Positions 36,395-46,656 of a stretch of 64,000 nt of DNA are shown one piece after another. The stretch is from NCBI RefSeq assembly GCF_010091945.1, contig NZ_WVIE01000012.1, positions 1 to 64,000 of the forward strand. Direction: 5' to 3'. The stretch comes from Myxacorys almedinensis A. Lineage in GTDB: Bacteria; Cyanobacteriota; Cyanobacteriia; Leptolyngbyales; Leptolyngbyaceae. The translations under genes were made by a program, and so were the position numbers. How positions within the stretch are numbered: position 1 is the first letter of the stretch; each line of letters starts with the position of its first letter. The notes beneath the pieces were generated by a model that was given only the letters and a program-made list of their open reading frames with translations, had not been told where the DNA came from and made no database searches.

Positions 36395-36799
36395 ATCAAA
36401 GACTATAGATTAAAGAATGCAGAGATTAAAGAATGTAGAGCAAATCCTCAGATTAACGGATACTCCAGGCAAGATGGATTTAGAAATTGTTTGCGAAAGG
36501 AAGCGGGAAGAACTGGTGGAAGTTAGAGCAGGGGACGGAGATTCCGAATGAACTTCGAGTCGTGAATGATTAATGTGGGTGACTACTTTGAATGTGGGTG
36601 ACTATCAGACACAGATGATTGAGGGCTATGCGTCAAAACAGTTAAACATTCGAGAGGCGAAAGCGGGAAGTACTGGGTGGGTCGTTTGGAGCGATCGTGT
36701 GTTGTGATGAGCATCTACTGATATAAATGTCAGGCGTTGCTTCTTCAAATTAGAACAATAAGATATGAAACTGATATTATGATGTACTGCTCACCAATG
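36395..36799. other. Intergenic stretch with tandem duplications
   Basis: This 405-base stretch has no supportable gene. Directly upstream of the kinase, a 16-bp unit (AGATTAAAGAATGCAG, second copy with T) is duplicated at 36407-36422 and 36423-36438. A 14-bp unit (AATGTGGGTGACTA) occurs at 36572-36585 and again at 36591-36604. The kinase promoter should lie within or beside the first repeat. Confidence 0.6.
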
Positions 36800-37399
36800 T
36801 TAAGAGTTGCGATGTTGTCTAACTTGATAAAGCAGCAGCATTGTTACAATTAGTCCAACTAATCCAGCCGCGATCGTATTGATCATGGCTTGGATTGCAA
36901 TCATATTCGAGGGTGTAATCAATGTTCCTGATGATCCCACGGTTGTACCTACTTGATTCGGAGTAACGACGGTTGCACCCTGCGGCAACGACAACATTCT
37001 GATTGTTAATTCTCCTACCCGAAATAGAGCAATCAGCAGCGCGATCGTCATAATTCCCGTATTCGCAACAAGTCCGAGTCTCAAATCTCGAATCACTTCA
37101 GATTTCGCAGGACGTAGATCGCGATCCTCTAACTTACTTGCAAGTCGGGTATAGCGAAAACACCAGTAGATACTGAACATGAGAATGAATAAGCAAGCGA
37201 TCGCCATCCATAAGCCCAACGAAAACGCCCCGGTTTGCTGCCGTCCTGGTTGAATGAGAACATTCGCAACCACAACTAAAATCGGGATGAACCCTAGCGC
37301 ACATTGCAGCCCAAATCCGATCCAGCCAAGCCAGAGAAAAGATCGGGCAATCTGTCGAGGCGTTAGGCTGGATGCTTCAGGATCAAAGAAGTTGAACAT
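36800..37399 (-). CDS. DUF3611-family membrane protein
   Basis: A 199-residue cyanobacterial membrane protein with four hydrophobic helices (about 17-45, 52-75, 105-126 and 170-192). It opens with the family pattern SLTPRQIARSFLWLGWIGFG. I take the ATG at 37399; a longer frame from 37504 overlaps the upstream gene and adds a cysteine-rich leader not typical of the family. Homologues occur in cyanobacteria and plant chloroplasts, where they are probably thylakoid or envelope proteins of unknown role. A small membrane protein is encoded 46 bases upstream. Confidence 0.8.
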   Translation of the reverse strand: MFNFFDPEASSLTPRQIARSFLWLGWIGFGLQCALGFIPILVVVANVLIQPGRQQTGAFSLGLWMAIACLFILMFSIYWCFRYTRLASKLEDRDLRPAKSEVIRDLRLGLVANTGIMTIALLIALFRVGELTIRMLSLPQGATVVTPNQVGTTVGSSGTLITPSNMIAIQAMINTIAAGLVGLIVTMLLLYQVRQHRNS

Positions 37400-37445
37400 A
37401 GGACAATTTCGATTTAAGGTTAAAAATATCGACTCTTCAAATTTT

Positions 37446-37691
37446 CTACGCAAGTAACCCACTGATACCAGAGCGCAAGAAATACAGACCGAAAACAATC
37501 GCAACAGCGATCGTGATTGAGCGGCTATGTTGGGTCAACCAGCCTGAAAGATTGGTGAGGAAATACTTCGAGCGTTCGGGCATGAGGATACGAATCAAGA
37601 TAAGGAGCAGCAACAAACTGATGATGATTTGTATGGGTGAGACAGCAATGCCGATAATATAAGGTAGGAGCGAAATGAGCACGGTTTCCAT
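37446..37691 (-). CDS. Short GAP/Sap-like membrane protein, probably internally deleted
   Basis: An 81-residue protein with two hydrophobic blocks. The N-terminus (METVLISLLPYIIGIAVSPI) matches the start of the GAP/Sap family, whose members usually have about 220 residues and six helices. The C-terminus (GWLTQHSRSITIAVAIVFGL) resembles that family's end. The middle four helices are missing with the reading frame kept, so it looks like an internal deletion. A natural short form cannot be excluded. It is followed by the DUF3611 gene on the same strand. Confidence 0.55.
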   Translation of the reverse strand: METVLISLLPYIIGIAVSPIQIIISLLLLLILIRILMPERSKYFLTNLSGWLTQHSRSITIAVAIVFGLYFLRSGISGLLA

Positions 37692-37879
37692 AGAATACTT
37701 TCTATCTAGTGATAGGACTTACAACTCACCAATCCTTTGATGAAGAGAAGAAATTGTGCTTATGGTCACGATAGCGATTAGACGATCGAGCGTAATGCAA
37801 GCATAGATCACTAAACTATGAAACTGATATGAAAGATTCAGAAATAGAATGGCTTCCTTACCATTGCGCTCATAGTGCT

Positions 37880-39007
37880 TCAGAAGCGGAATATTGCACC
37901 AAGTAACAACCCATTTTGGCGCAAATTCAACTTGGTTCGCGACAAACCCGAACCATCCTCGAAATCAAAATTGTTAAAGCGGTAGCTCAGTTGCAGCGAT
38001 GTATTAGGAGAAAGTTGATATTGAGTACCAATTAGCAGATTCCAGGTCAAGTTTCTGTCAGCATAGAGATTAAATCCAGAGACATCACCCCGGATGCCCA
38101 CTGACCAGCGTTCAGATAAATCTAATCCAATCCGTGCGCCGATCAGGGGTTCAACCGTTGTTCGATTTGTGCGAAAGTTCTGATTTACTGGAGGCGGAAC
38201 TGGAATCGGAAGATTGCCGACAGGAATATTGTTCAGGCGAACGTTATCTACTTCTAGTTTTTGACTCAAAATGCGGAGTCCTACGATCGGATCAACAAAG
38301 AGTCGAGGGAAGCGCCTGGTCGCTGCTGAATCGCCCAATGTTGTATCAACAACGCGATAGGCTGCTGCCAAATCGATGACTCCTTGGCGAACGGATAGGC
38401 TGGCATCAGCACTTGCCCGCACCGGGATAGAAATCCCTGCTGCGACTCCTGGCAAACTCCCTGGAGGAAACGTTACCCCAAGGTTGCCGCTGTTTTTGGC
38501 AGACACATAGAATCCATCCAAAATCAGACCTAATCGCTCTTTTTGAGCTTCAAACCGAATTCCAGCATCAAACGCCCGATCGAAATTTAAAATGCTCCCT
38601 CAGCCCAAATTGATCGAAGCGGAGCGTCCAGCAACTGTGGCATCCGCCTTCACACTTAAGGGAACAAAGAAATAGGGTTCGACTGAATATTGCCAGCGAT
38701 CGCTGGTCGTTCTAGAAAACGGTTCAGAGGGCGGTGATGTGGGCGTCTCTGTCTGAGCGATCGCAGTGTGCGGAAAAGCTGGCTCCACAGCAGCAAGATT
38801 GCGCGACTCAATCGAAACAGGCTGAGGCAGTAAACTAGCAGACTGTTTTAGAGCTTCTGCGGAATGAACATATTCTTGATTGAGCTTAGGGGTTGAATTG
38901 CTAGAAGGAGGTAACTGATCTTCCGCATGAATAGGTGTACCTGAAAGTACGATTGCGATCGACAGATTGCTGCTGATACATAACAAAAAAGGCTTTGGTT
39001 TTAACAT
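37880..39007 (-). pseudogene. Outer-membrane beta-barrel protein interrupted by in-frame TGA
   Basis: Two open segments (39007-38600 and 38599-37880) are in the same frame, separated only by a single TGA at 38602-38600. Reading through gives one 375-position protein. It has a signal peptide (hydrophobic 5-25, then PIHAED), a low-complexity Pro/Ser/Thr linker, and a barrel of about 270 residues with alternating strands. It ends in a terminal Phe (LLLGAIFRF), the usual outer-membrane insertion signal. Around the stop the text runs SASINLG, stop, GSILNFDRAF, which fits a conserved LG-x-LxFD region. Loss of function, readthrough or a sequencing error are all possible. Confidence 0.75.
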
Positions 39008-39162
39008 AACCCTAATGTTTACTCCTCTTAAGCTTTTGTCATCACTATAGTATTTCTTACATATCCCAACACCGTTAAAAATTTGTTAGGGGATTAGCAC
39101 TTCGGCTGGCTTAATGTAATCTTCAGATTAGATACAGTACATCTACGATCGAAGGCTCTCTT

Positions 39163-40266
39163 ATGTTGCAATTTGCATTAGATTTTCATCTGGATCTCAA
39201 GACACTATTAGATGCTTTGACGGACTCGTTAACAGGGCTGATGACGATCCCGATCGTGCTAGGCTGTACCCGCGCAGTGTATCGAGGACTCGAAGATTTA
39301 GTCATTACCGGGCGCACGATGGACTGGCTCAATGATATGAAGAGCAACATTTGGGCTTTCCCACGCGGTATCGAGCGCGACGGTGCTGCTGGAGCAAATT
39401 CGATCCGCTGGATTTCAAAATACGGCAGTGTAGGAGTCTCAGGCTGGGATGTTGGCATTGCTGACGGGATGAATGAGCAGGGATTGTTTGCCAATCTGCT
39501 TTATCTCGTCGAAACCCAATACCCAACTCCCACAGATTCTCGTCAGACTTTGTGCTTGTCGCTGTGGGCACAGTACATGCTAGACAACTTTGCCACCGTG
39601 AGTGAGGCGGTTGCCGCGATTAGCGCAGAGCGCAACTCCGAAGGAACCGGGCAAGAACCTTTTGATGTTGTGCCTGCGATATCGCCAGATGGCAAGCCCG
39701 GAACGATACACCTCTCGCTTTCAGACGCATCAGGTGATTCCGCCATCATTGAGTATGTTGAGGGCAAGCTGATGATTCACCACAGCCCTGATTATCAAGT
39801 AATGACCAACTCCCCAATCTATAGTCAGCAGATGGCGCTGAATGAATACTGGCGATCGGTTGGTGGCACAACAATGCTGCCGGGGACAAATCGAGCCGCC
39901 GATCGATTTGTTCGCGCTTCGTTCTACATCAATGCCATTCCCAAAACGGCGGATGCGATCGAAGGCGTTGCAGGTGTATTTTCAGTGATTCGGAATGCGT
40001 CGGTGCCGATGGGCATTAGTACCCCTGATCAGCCTAATATCTCCTCAACCATCTGGCGAACCGTTGCAGATCATAAAAACAACCGCTATTTTTTCGAGTC
40101 GGTTCGCAGTCCGAATGTCTTTTGGGTGAATCTGAACAATCTGGATTTCACAGCAGGCAGTCCGGTCAAAAAACTGACGCTGACAGATGGCTCGGTCTTC
40201 GCAGGCGATACTTCAGCCCAGTTTCAGCCGACTGAACCCATGAAGTTTTTACAGGTAAACCCTTAG
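39163..40266 (+). CDS. Choloylglycine hydrolase/penicillin acylase-like Ntn hydrolase
   Basis: A 367-residue linear-amide C-N hydrolase. The expected nucleophile is Cys35 in IVLGCTRAVY. It is followed by the family hallmark GRTMDW, which provides the Arg and Asp of the active site. In this superfamily the Cys must become the N-terminal residue. Here it follows a hydrophobic leader of about 34 residues, so signal-peptide or autolytic cleavage just before Cys35 is implied, and the mature enzyme would be periplasmic. Possible substrates include acyl-homoserine lactones or penicillin V. The MFS gene starts 10 bases downstream. Confidence 0.87.
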   Translation: MLQFALDFHLDLKTLLDALTDSLTGLMTIPIVLGCTRAVYRGLEDLVITGRTMDWLNDMKSNIWAFPRGIERDGAAGANSIRWISKYGSVGVSGWDVGIADGMNEQGLFANLLYLVETQYPTPTDSRQTLCLSLWAQYMLDNFATVSEAVAAISAERNSEGTGQEPFDVVPAISPDGKPGTIHLSLSDASGDSAIIEYVEGKLMIHHSPDYQVMTNSPIYSQQMALNEYWRSVGGTTMLPGTNRAADRFVRASFYINAIPKTADAIEGVAGVFSVIRNASVPMGISTPDQPNISSTIWRTVADHKNNRYFFESVRSPNVFWVNLNNLDFTAGSPVKKLTLTDGSVFAGDTSAQFQPTEPMKFLQVNP

Positions 40267-40276
40267 CCCGAATGCA

Positions 40277-41953
40277 ATGATTGAACCAACGGCAAACCAT
40301 CCTCAGCTATTGAGCCGCAATTCCCCCTTCAGGATCATTGGGCTGACGGTCTGGATGGTTTCGTACAACCTTGGGGTGCTGCCCGCGATCATGCCTGCAA
40401 TTGTACGTGATTTTGACTCAAGCATTGGCTCGATTCAGACTGTTCTAGTCCTGTTTTCGCTCACGACTGCCGCCTTTGCACCCACGACCGAAAATCTCTG
40501 CCGCTATTTTGGTCGCACCCCGGTCTTCCTGGCTGGACTGTTGCTTTATGGAATTGGCATCAGCTTAACGGCTCTGAGTCCTTCGATCGCAATCCTAGCA
40601 ATCAGTTTTGCTGTACTCACAGGTCTAGCAGCAACGCCCCTCGTCAGCACTCCCTGGACATTCGTAGATCTCATTTACAGAGGCAAAACTGAAGAGCAGG
40701 CAACCGTTGGGTTGATTGTTGTCTCTACCCTGGGTAGCTTGATGGGATCGCTGCTCGGTGGTTTCCTTGCCTCTAGGATTGGTTGGCGCTGGGCGTTTGT
40801 GCCATCGCTCGTCGCCTTGATTGGGATCTGGTTTCGGCGGCGATCGCTCCCCAACCTCAGCCTTTACTGCGAGCAGCCGATCGATTGGGTCGGTGGGCTA
40901 CTGTCCTGTTTAGGGTTGGGATCGATTCTCAGCGGGGTGAGTCTGGCGATGGAGTTTGGCTGGTGGGAGCCGAAGCGGGCATTTTCGATTGGTGGAGTCG
41001 TACTGCCACCGTTTCCTTTGTCGATCGTGCCACCTCTGATTGCAGTGGGATTGATTCTGCTCGGCTTTTTTGGCTTTTGGCAGCGGCGGCAGGCAAGAAA
41101 AGGCGAAGCTTCGATTCTGCGGGCTGGACTGCTGCGACAGCCGGGATTTGTGCTAGGAATGTTAGCGGCGATGCTCCATACGCTGATCATTGCTGGGGTA
41201 CAATTTAATCTATTTCAGTATGTCCCACTGGCGCTGGCGCTTGACCCCTACCAAACAGCGCTGACCATTATGCCCTTGAACATCACGAAAATTCTAGTAG
41301 TGATTGGGTCACTTAAACTGCTCAGGCTAGGGAGCAACCGCAATGGAGCCACACGATTTCAGCGGTTATCCCCGAAATCGATCGTGTTTATCGGACTGGC
41401 GCTTCTAGCGATTGGAATCTTGATGCTGTATCGCAGTCTCACGCTGCAAGTATCGTCGATCAATTTGCTACCAGGGCTGTTGGTCATGGGTATTGGCTCA
41501 GGTTTGTTTTCCCCTTACGTCAGTCGATTAACTTACTCAACCGCAGAGAACGGCAGAGTCGAAGGAACAGGAATCTACAACCCAGCGCAGAATTTAGGCA
41601 GTTCGTTGGGTAAAGCCATTCTGGGGACAGCGCTGATCTTTTATGCTTCACGGGATATTGTGGACGGTGTTTTACAGCAGATCGGGCAGACGGTCACTCC
41701 TGCAAATCGCGTCCGATTGATTGCCACGCTGCAAGAAATGATTCAAACGATGTCTCGGCAAGAAGTCAGTGCAGAGATCGTCAACCAAGTGCCCCCCTCG
41801 GTTGTGCCTTTTCTGCGCCAGATTAGCCAGGAAGCGACGACTTCAGGACTGCGAACTTCTCTGCTGCTGGCGCTGTTGCTCACCGGACTTTGTTTTCTAC
41901 TTGCGACCACCCTCCCCAAATATCCATCACGTCCTGCTGAAGAGAATGCCTAA
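40277..41953 (+). CDS. MFS transporter, DHA2-like
   Basis: A 558-residue multi-pass permease with about 14 hydrophobic helices, consistent with the 14-TM drug:proton antiporter branch. The loop between helices 2 and 3 carries NLCRYFGRTPVFLAG, in the place of the MFS GxLxDrxGrR motif, and the helix-5 region has SLMGSLLGGFLASRIGWRWAF, the DHA2-type motif C neighbourhood. It starts 10 bases after the acylase gene and is probably cotranscribed. Together they could hydrolyse and export an amide compound, but no substrate can be named. Confidence 0.85.
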   Translation: MIEPTANHPQLLSRNSPFRIIGLTVWMVSYNLGVLPAIMPAIVRDFDSSIGSIQTVLVLFSLTTAAFAPTTENLCRYFGRTPVFLAGLLLYGIGISLTALSPSIAILAISFAVLTGLAATPLVSTPWTFVDLIYRGKTEEQATVGLIVVSTLGSLMGSLLGGFLASRIGWRWAFVPSLVALIGIWFRRRSLPNLSLYCEQPIDWVGGLLSCLGLGSILSGVSLAMEFGWWEPKRAFSIGGVVLPPFPLSIVPPLIAVGLILLGFFGFWQRRQARKGEASILRAGLLRQPGFVLGMLAAMLHTLIIAGVQFNLFQYVPLALALDPYQTALTIMPLNITKILVVIGSLKLLRLGSNRNGATRFQRLSPKSIVFIGLALLAIGILMLYRSLTLQVSSINLLPGLLVMGIGSGLFSPYVSRLTYSTAENGRVEGTGIYNPAQNLGSSLGKAILGTALIFYASRDIVDGVLQQIGQTVTPANRVRLIATLQEMIQTMSRQEVSAEIVNQVPPSVVPFLRQISQEATTSGLRTSLLLALLLTGLCFLLATTLPKYPSRPAEENA

Positions 41954-41963
41954 GCGGGGTAGT

Positions 41964-42932
41964 TTATTCTGTCTCAGAAGATTGATTCAAACTCTGGCGA
42001 CGACGGCTGCCGACTAGATGAGCATAAACATAGGAAAACACGCAGCCAAACAGAAAGATCTGGCAGGTGAGAAAAATCCACAGCAGCAAAATCATCACTC
42101 CGCCGATCACACCATACGACAGAAAATGGCTCCCGATCGAGATCACGCTATTGCTCACCAGTTGTTGAAGTCCAACCAGCAGCAAGGCAACCAGTAGCGC
42201 ACCGAGCCAGACATCGCCCCAGGATACATAAACGGTTGGCAAAATTTTGTACAAGATGCAAAGTGCGATCGCCAGAATCAAGAACGACGAACCAGTTTGT
42301 AAACTTCGAGTTAGCAGAAATTCGTCAAGCTGAATCCAGGAAAACGCCTCTTGAAATGTTACAACCAGTTTCAGAATCGCTTTGATAGCAATATTAGAAA
42401 TCAGTGAAGCAAACAGTAGCAAGCCAGTTCCAAACACTAATAGAAACGAAAACAGCTTGTTTGCCACAAAGAAAAGCACCATTTTCGTTGCTGATCCTGT
42501 TTCAGAAACACGACTGGGCAGTTGCTCCGCAGTTCCCCGAAGGGGTAAACGCCAAATCTTATTCACAGAACTTCTGAGAATGTCAAAGACTGCACTTGCT
42601 GTCCATAGCAAAACACTAAATCCAACAATCCCAGCCCCCACGCGATTTTCACTGAGCGAAATCACTGTCTCTTTGATCAAGCCGTGTACTTCGGGCGGTA
42701 AATGTCGCGCTACCGCTCGCTGAATCTCTTGAAACGCATCTGTTCCCGGTGCAATCAGCCTGCCGATAATACTGAGCATGACTAGCAGCAAAGGAAACAA
42801 GGAAAACAGCGCGAAATACGATAGCGAAGCCGCCATTCCTGAACAGTTATCTTGATCCCACTTCATTCCAGTCTGAATGAGAAGTTGGGCAGGTTTAGAG
42901 GGGATCAGAGTCGATCGAATATAGTGCAGCAT
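41964..42932 (-). CDS. YihY/virulence factor BrkB-family membrane protein
   Basis: A 322-residue inner-membrane protein with six hydrophobic helices. It begins with the family region KWDQDNCSGMAASLSYFAL and continues with SLFPLLLVMLSIIGRLI. The APGTDAFQEI loop and the closing ILLLWIFLTCQIFLFGCVFSY helix are typical of the family. It was once called ribonuclease BN, but that activity belongs to another protein. Function is unknown. It lies 10 bases after the 1237-residue gene on the same strand, so the two are likely one transcript. Confidence 0.88.
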   Translation of the reverse strand: MLHYIRSTLIPSKPAQLLIQTGMKWDQDNCSGMAASLSYFALFSLFPLLLVMLSIIGRLIAPGTDAFQEIQRAVARHLPPEVHGLIKETVISLSENRVGAGIVGFSVLLWTASAVFDILRSSVNKIWRLPLRGTAEQLPSRVSETGSATKMVLFFVANKLFSFLLVFGTGLLLFASLISNIAIKAILKLVVTFQEAFSWIQLDEFLLTRSLQTGSSFLILAIALCILYKILPTVYVSWGDVWLGALLVALLLVGLQQLVSNSVISIGSHFLSYGVIGGVMILLLWIFLTCQIFLFGCVFSYVYAHLVGSRRRQSLNQSSETE

Positions 42933-42942
42933 AGGACATCGC

Positions 42943-45900
42943 TCACAATGTCATTGGCGCGATCGGTTCGATATCTGGATCGTATCCCCCAACCTGATTC
43001 GTCCGCAGCACCCAAACCGATGCTCCCTGCTCTAAAAATGCTTTGACGATCGCGTCGCTTGCTTTCCGAGGAAGAAGCGATCGCCAACTGCCCAAACCAA
43101 TCCATAGATTTCGGAGCGGCTCATCTTCAAGCGTTGTGCCAAGCTTGAATTCGTTCGTTTCCCAATCCGAACGGGGTGAACCAAACATCTGCAATTGTGA
43201 ATTGAGTTTATCTTTGACCGTTAAAAGTTGCTGATACCGCACTGCTTGATCCGGATTCTGACTGAGCCAGAGTTGTAAGCGAGATTCGTTTGCGGCAATT
43301 TCGTTCGAGAGCGATCGAATACTCGCAAACAGAGCTTGGTTAGCATCCTGGGCGCAATTGTTCGCGGGACCGACATAAGTTGCACCTGTTCCATCTCCGA
43401 TGCGATAGCGAGCCGTCATCGCTTCAAGCTGATGAATCATCGTATCTAGTGGCGATCTCGAAGAGGCATCTGCGGCAGCAGATCGACGAACTCCATTGAG
43501 GTCAAAACTACCAGTAAACGGATCGAACTTCACCAAAATATCGCAAACTGGACGCCCACCCAGCCAGCCAAATTGACGATCGCCCATGTAGTGCGACCAG
43601 TGCAGTGTTCCTGCTGTTAAGCCATCGGTGTTGTGCGTGTAGACCTGGTAATACTGAATCTCAAATCGCCGCTCGTCGCTAATCGGATCGTGAATCACCG
43701 TTGCAACGCCATAGGCAAAGTGACCAAAAAAGATCGGAGTGGCTGCCGCAGGTTCTTTTTTATTGCCGCCAATTCCACCATAAACATGCAGCAGCAACGC
43801 GCGATCGCCAACTTTCCACTCATCGATTGCCCCGAAGGGGGAACTGCTTCGCATCGCACCTTGAATTTCCTCAGATTGCCGACCCACACAAAGCACCGAT
43901 GAAATTCTGCCTTTTTGTTCAACCGCCTTTGCCCAAGATTCTTGTCGAATGTAGCGATAAGCGGCTTTTCTGCCAAACACAACGCGATCGGGCTGAAGAC
44001 GCAACAGCGATCGAGGTGCGAGAGATCGCACAACAAACGTTCCGGTCGCATCCTTCGCGCCATAGATATACCAGCCCATTTCATTGAGCGGCGATTGTTC
44101 TAACTTGTTCGTGGTCGAAGGAAAGCTACCGGAGCACTGAGCAACCACGACTTCAGGTAAGCGTACTTGCTCTGTCCATCCGTCAAAGTCGCGCGTTGCT
44201 CGATTAAAGTGTTTGACCTGAAAACGATCTGTTCTAGCGATCGCACCGTCAAAGCGAACTAAGCCGTAATAGCGTCCGGTAATTTCTGAGGGAGGATGGT
44301 GGACGTAAAGCGCAGGAAGATCAACTTCAACAGGGTCTTCGAGCATGACGATCAGATCGTCAGCAGGATGTGAGGCTGCTAGAGATTCGAGCGGATCGAC
44401 TTGTTGCCAGTGATTCAAGCGATCGGGATGAATCGTACCTCCATACTGACTGGAATATTCTGCATCAACACTGAAATGAACATCGCGGGTAACAGCTCGA
44501 ACCCATTGCTTGACAGTAGGATTATCTGCCCAGCGCAGCATTACGTTTTGTCCGATCAGCGATTCATAACCAGCAGGCGCGTGATGAACTTCAAACCAGA
44601 CCCCGCGAACCTGACGACGCTCTAAGGGTTGAGGCAGAATCAGGCGACCCATCCACGGCGCGATCGAGCGATACCATTGTGAATCGATCCTTTGATCCAG
44701 TGGATAGTAAGTGTAATTGTTAAAGTCTGCTTGCTTGTAAAGTTCGTAGTTGCTGATTGTCCTAGATCGAGGAGGTGTATTGATGAGAAAATCCCCGTTC
44801 AGAATAGAGCGAACTTGAGCGATCGTATAACCTAAATGGCTCTGTCCATCCGGCGAATAAGCATTTGGGTCCATAATGCCGCCTGGAACTTGATGTCCCA
44901 TTGGACCGAGTGAAATTTCGCTGATCTTGCCTTTCCGCAGTGCCCGATTCCAATAAGACAGCGGAAACCATTTGCGCCGACCCGGAAACAGCAGAGGACC
45001 CAGAGCAGCAACCCCATCCTTATCTCCAACCAGATGGTAAAGATGCTCCAGCTTCAAAAAGTTATTATTTGCACTTATCACCCCACCGAGCGAAATCACT
45101 TCGATCTCGGTTCCGAGAGCGCGTCTGAGGTGAGGAGCCGATGCCACAGCCATCTGAGCGCCGCCGCTATAACCAATCAGCGTAATCGGTGTGCCTTCTT
45201 TCGGCTGATATCCTCGACCCATTAAGCCGTTATAGATAACCTGAGCAATGCCTTGGTTATAAATCGGTCCATATCGCTTATCCGCAGAAACCGCCACAAT
45301 CCAAGTGTTTCGGATATTCACCATCAGTCCTAGCAATGCCATTGGGTTGTCCCAGCGCATTCGATCGGCAAGTCGCCACAGCCACGATAAAGGACGATCA
45401 GATACCAGCGCTTGATTTCGCACCGAGTAGAGCATTAGCCCTCTGACTAGCTCCATCCGTTGAGGTAAAGCAGGCTGAAGTGCGGCTAGAAAATCCTCAA
45501 CATCAGGCGTATATGCTTCCCCGGACTGGCCCACACCATCCAGATAAACCACATAGCGATCGGGACGTGTCACTCGTCGGGGGGCTAGATTAATGGTTGA
45601 ACTCCTAGATAAGTTTGCAGTTTCTACTTCCTCACCAAACCAACCTGCCCACCATCCCAATGTTTCTAAAGGAGCAAGCAATCCAGCAAAGATGAGCGCA
45701 ACAATACCAATCCAAGTCAGATCAAATGTCCACCGCACGGGGCGCGGTAGCGTTTCATACCAGCCAAACAGACTCAGACGAATCGGGCGCAGGAGCAGAG
45801 CAACCACGACAAAGAGCAGCAGCATCCCCAATAGCATTAACCCCAGGCGGATTGCTTGAGGAATGCCCTGAAATCGATTCTCCAAACGAACGCCGACTGT

Positions 45901-46656
45901 TGTTGTCTCCTGAGTGGGAAGCTGAAGGGCAGCCGTTTCACTGAATTGAGCTACGCTAAGAGATTCATCCGGAACCGTTTTAGCCAGACGACTCGCAGAT
46001 TGTGAGCTAGGAATCCGCGTCTCTAAATCAGCTTCCACTCGTGCGGCGATTTGCGATCGCTGCTTCACCAAATCCACCCCTGCCACTTTGCGATCGAGCT
46101 TCTGTCCCAACCGAGCGATCGGCTGCCCGATCGTGCCTTGAAGCAGTTGCAGCATCGCCCAGCCTAATGCAACATGAGTAAACGCAGTCGCACCGCCCAC
46201 CTGCCCAACTGCACTCACGGCAGTTACCATCTGGAGCAAATGCCAGACTGATAGCACGTTGAGAATCGGACTCCCCAGATAAGGCAATGCCCCCAAAAAA
46301 CCAAAAAGGAGCGGTGTATAGCTCAATCCAAAGGCTTCGACTAAATTGCCCCAGGCGATTTGCACAAACCCAGGAAGTAAGCCAATTAGCCAAGTGCTAA
46401 ACACCAAAAACAGAAACCCGAAGGCAAACAAAATCGCATTCAGCAGCAAGCTCAAAATAAATCGAACTGGCTTGACTCGGTTTGCAAACAGAATCACGCT
46501 TTGCCCAATGCCTAATGAAAGTCCAGCAAGTAGAACGACTAGAAGCGCGATCGCTTGTCCTTGGGGAATGCGAACGACTCTCTGGAAGGCATCCTGACCA
46601 AAGAAGAATGCACCACTGATTAAATCGCCGAGTTGATTGAGGAAGGAATCAACCAT
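42943..46656 (-). CDS. Large membrane protein with internal alpha/beta-hydrolase domain
   Basis: A 1237-residue protein that I do not recognise as a named family. A membrane cluster at about 33-60, 65-100, 112-145 and 155-175 is followed by a charged linker and two more helices at 268-290 and 312-333. Residues 365-640 look like an alpha/beta hydrolase: strand RYVVYLDGVGQSG, nucleophile Ser497 in LIGYSGGAQMA, a likely acid in VGDKDG (about 544-548) and His588 in MGHQVPGG. The last 600 residues are soluble, mostly beta-rich, and include YVGPANNCAQDANQALF near 1110, which resembles a papain-like Cys site. YihY is encoded 10 bases downstream. Envelope location is likely. Confidence 0.7.
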   Translation of the reverse strand: MVDSFLNQLGDLISGAFFFGQDAFQRVVRIPQGQAIALLVVLLAGLSLGIGQSVILFANRVKPVRFILSLLLNAILFAFGFLFLVFSTWLIGLLPGFVQIAWGNLVEAFGLSYTPLLFGFLGALPYLGSPILNVLSVWHLLQMVTAVSAVGQVGGATAFTHVALGWAMLQLLQGTIGQPIARLGQKLDRKVAGVDLVKQRSQIAARVEADLETRIPSSQSASRLAKTVPDESLSVAQFSETAALQLPTQETTTVGVRLENRFQGIPQAIRLGLMLLGMLLLFVVVALLLRPIRLSLFGWYETLPRPVRWTFDLTWIGIVALIFAGLLAPLETLGWWAGWFGEEVETANLSRSSTINLAPRRVTRPDRYVVYLDGVGQSGEAYTPDVEDFLAALQPALPQRMELVRGLMLYSVRNQALVSDRPLSWLWRLADRMRWDNPMALLGLMVNIRNTWIVAVSADKRYGPIYNQGIAQVIYNGLMGRGYQPKEGTPITLIGYSGGAQMAVASAPHLRRALGTEIEVISLGGVISANNNFLKLEHLYHLVGDKDGVAALGPLLFPGRRKWFPLSYWNRALRKGKISEISLGPMGHQVPGGIMDPNAYSPDGQSHLGYTIAQVRSILNGDFLINTPPRSRTISNYELYKQADFNNYTYYPLDQRIDSQWYRSIAPWMGRLILPQPLERRQVRGVWFEVHHAPAGYESLIGQNVMLRWADNPTVKQWVRAVTRDVHFSVDAEYSSQYGGTIHPDRLNHWQQVDPLESLAASHPADDLIVMLEDPVEVDLPALYVHHPPSEITGRYYGLVRFDGAIARTDRFQVKHFNRATRDFDGWTEQVRLPEVVVAQCSGSFPSTTNKLEQSPLNEMGWYIYGAKDATGTFVVRSLAPRSLLRLQPDRVVFGRKAAYRYIRQESWAKAVEQKGRISSVLCVGRQSEEIQGAMRSSSPFGAIDEWKVGDRALLLHVYGGIGGNKKEPAAATPIFFGHFAYGVATVIHDPISDERRFEIQYYQVYTHNTDGLTAGTLHWSHYMGDRQFGWLGGRPVCDILVKFDPFTGSFDLNGVRRSAAADASSRSPLDTMIHQLEAMTARYRIGDGTGATYVGPANNCAQDANQALFASIRSLSNEIAANESRLQLWLSQNPDQAVRYQQLLTVKDKLNSQLQMFGSPRSDWETNEFKLGTTLEDEPLRNLWIGLGSWRSLLPRKASDAIVKAFLEQGASVWVLRTNQVGGYDPDIEPIAPMTL

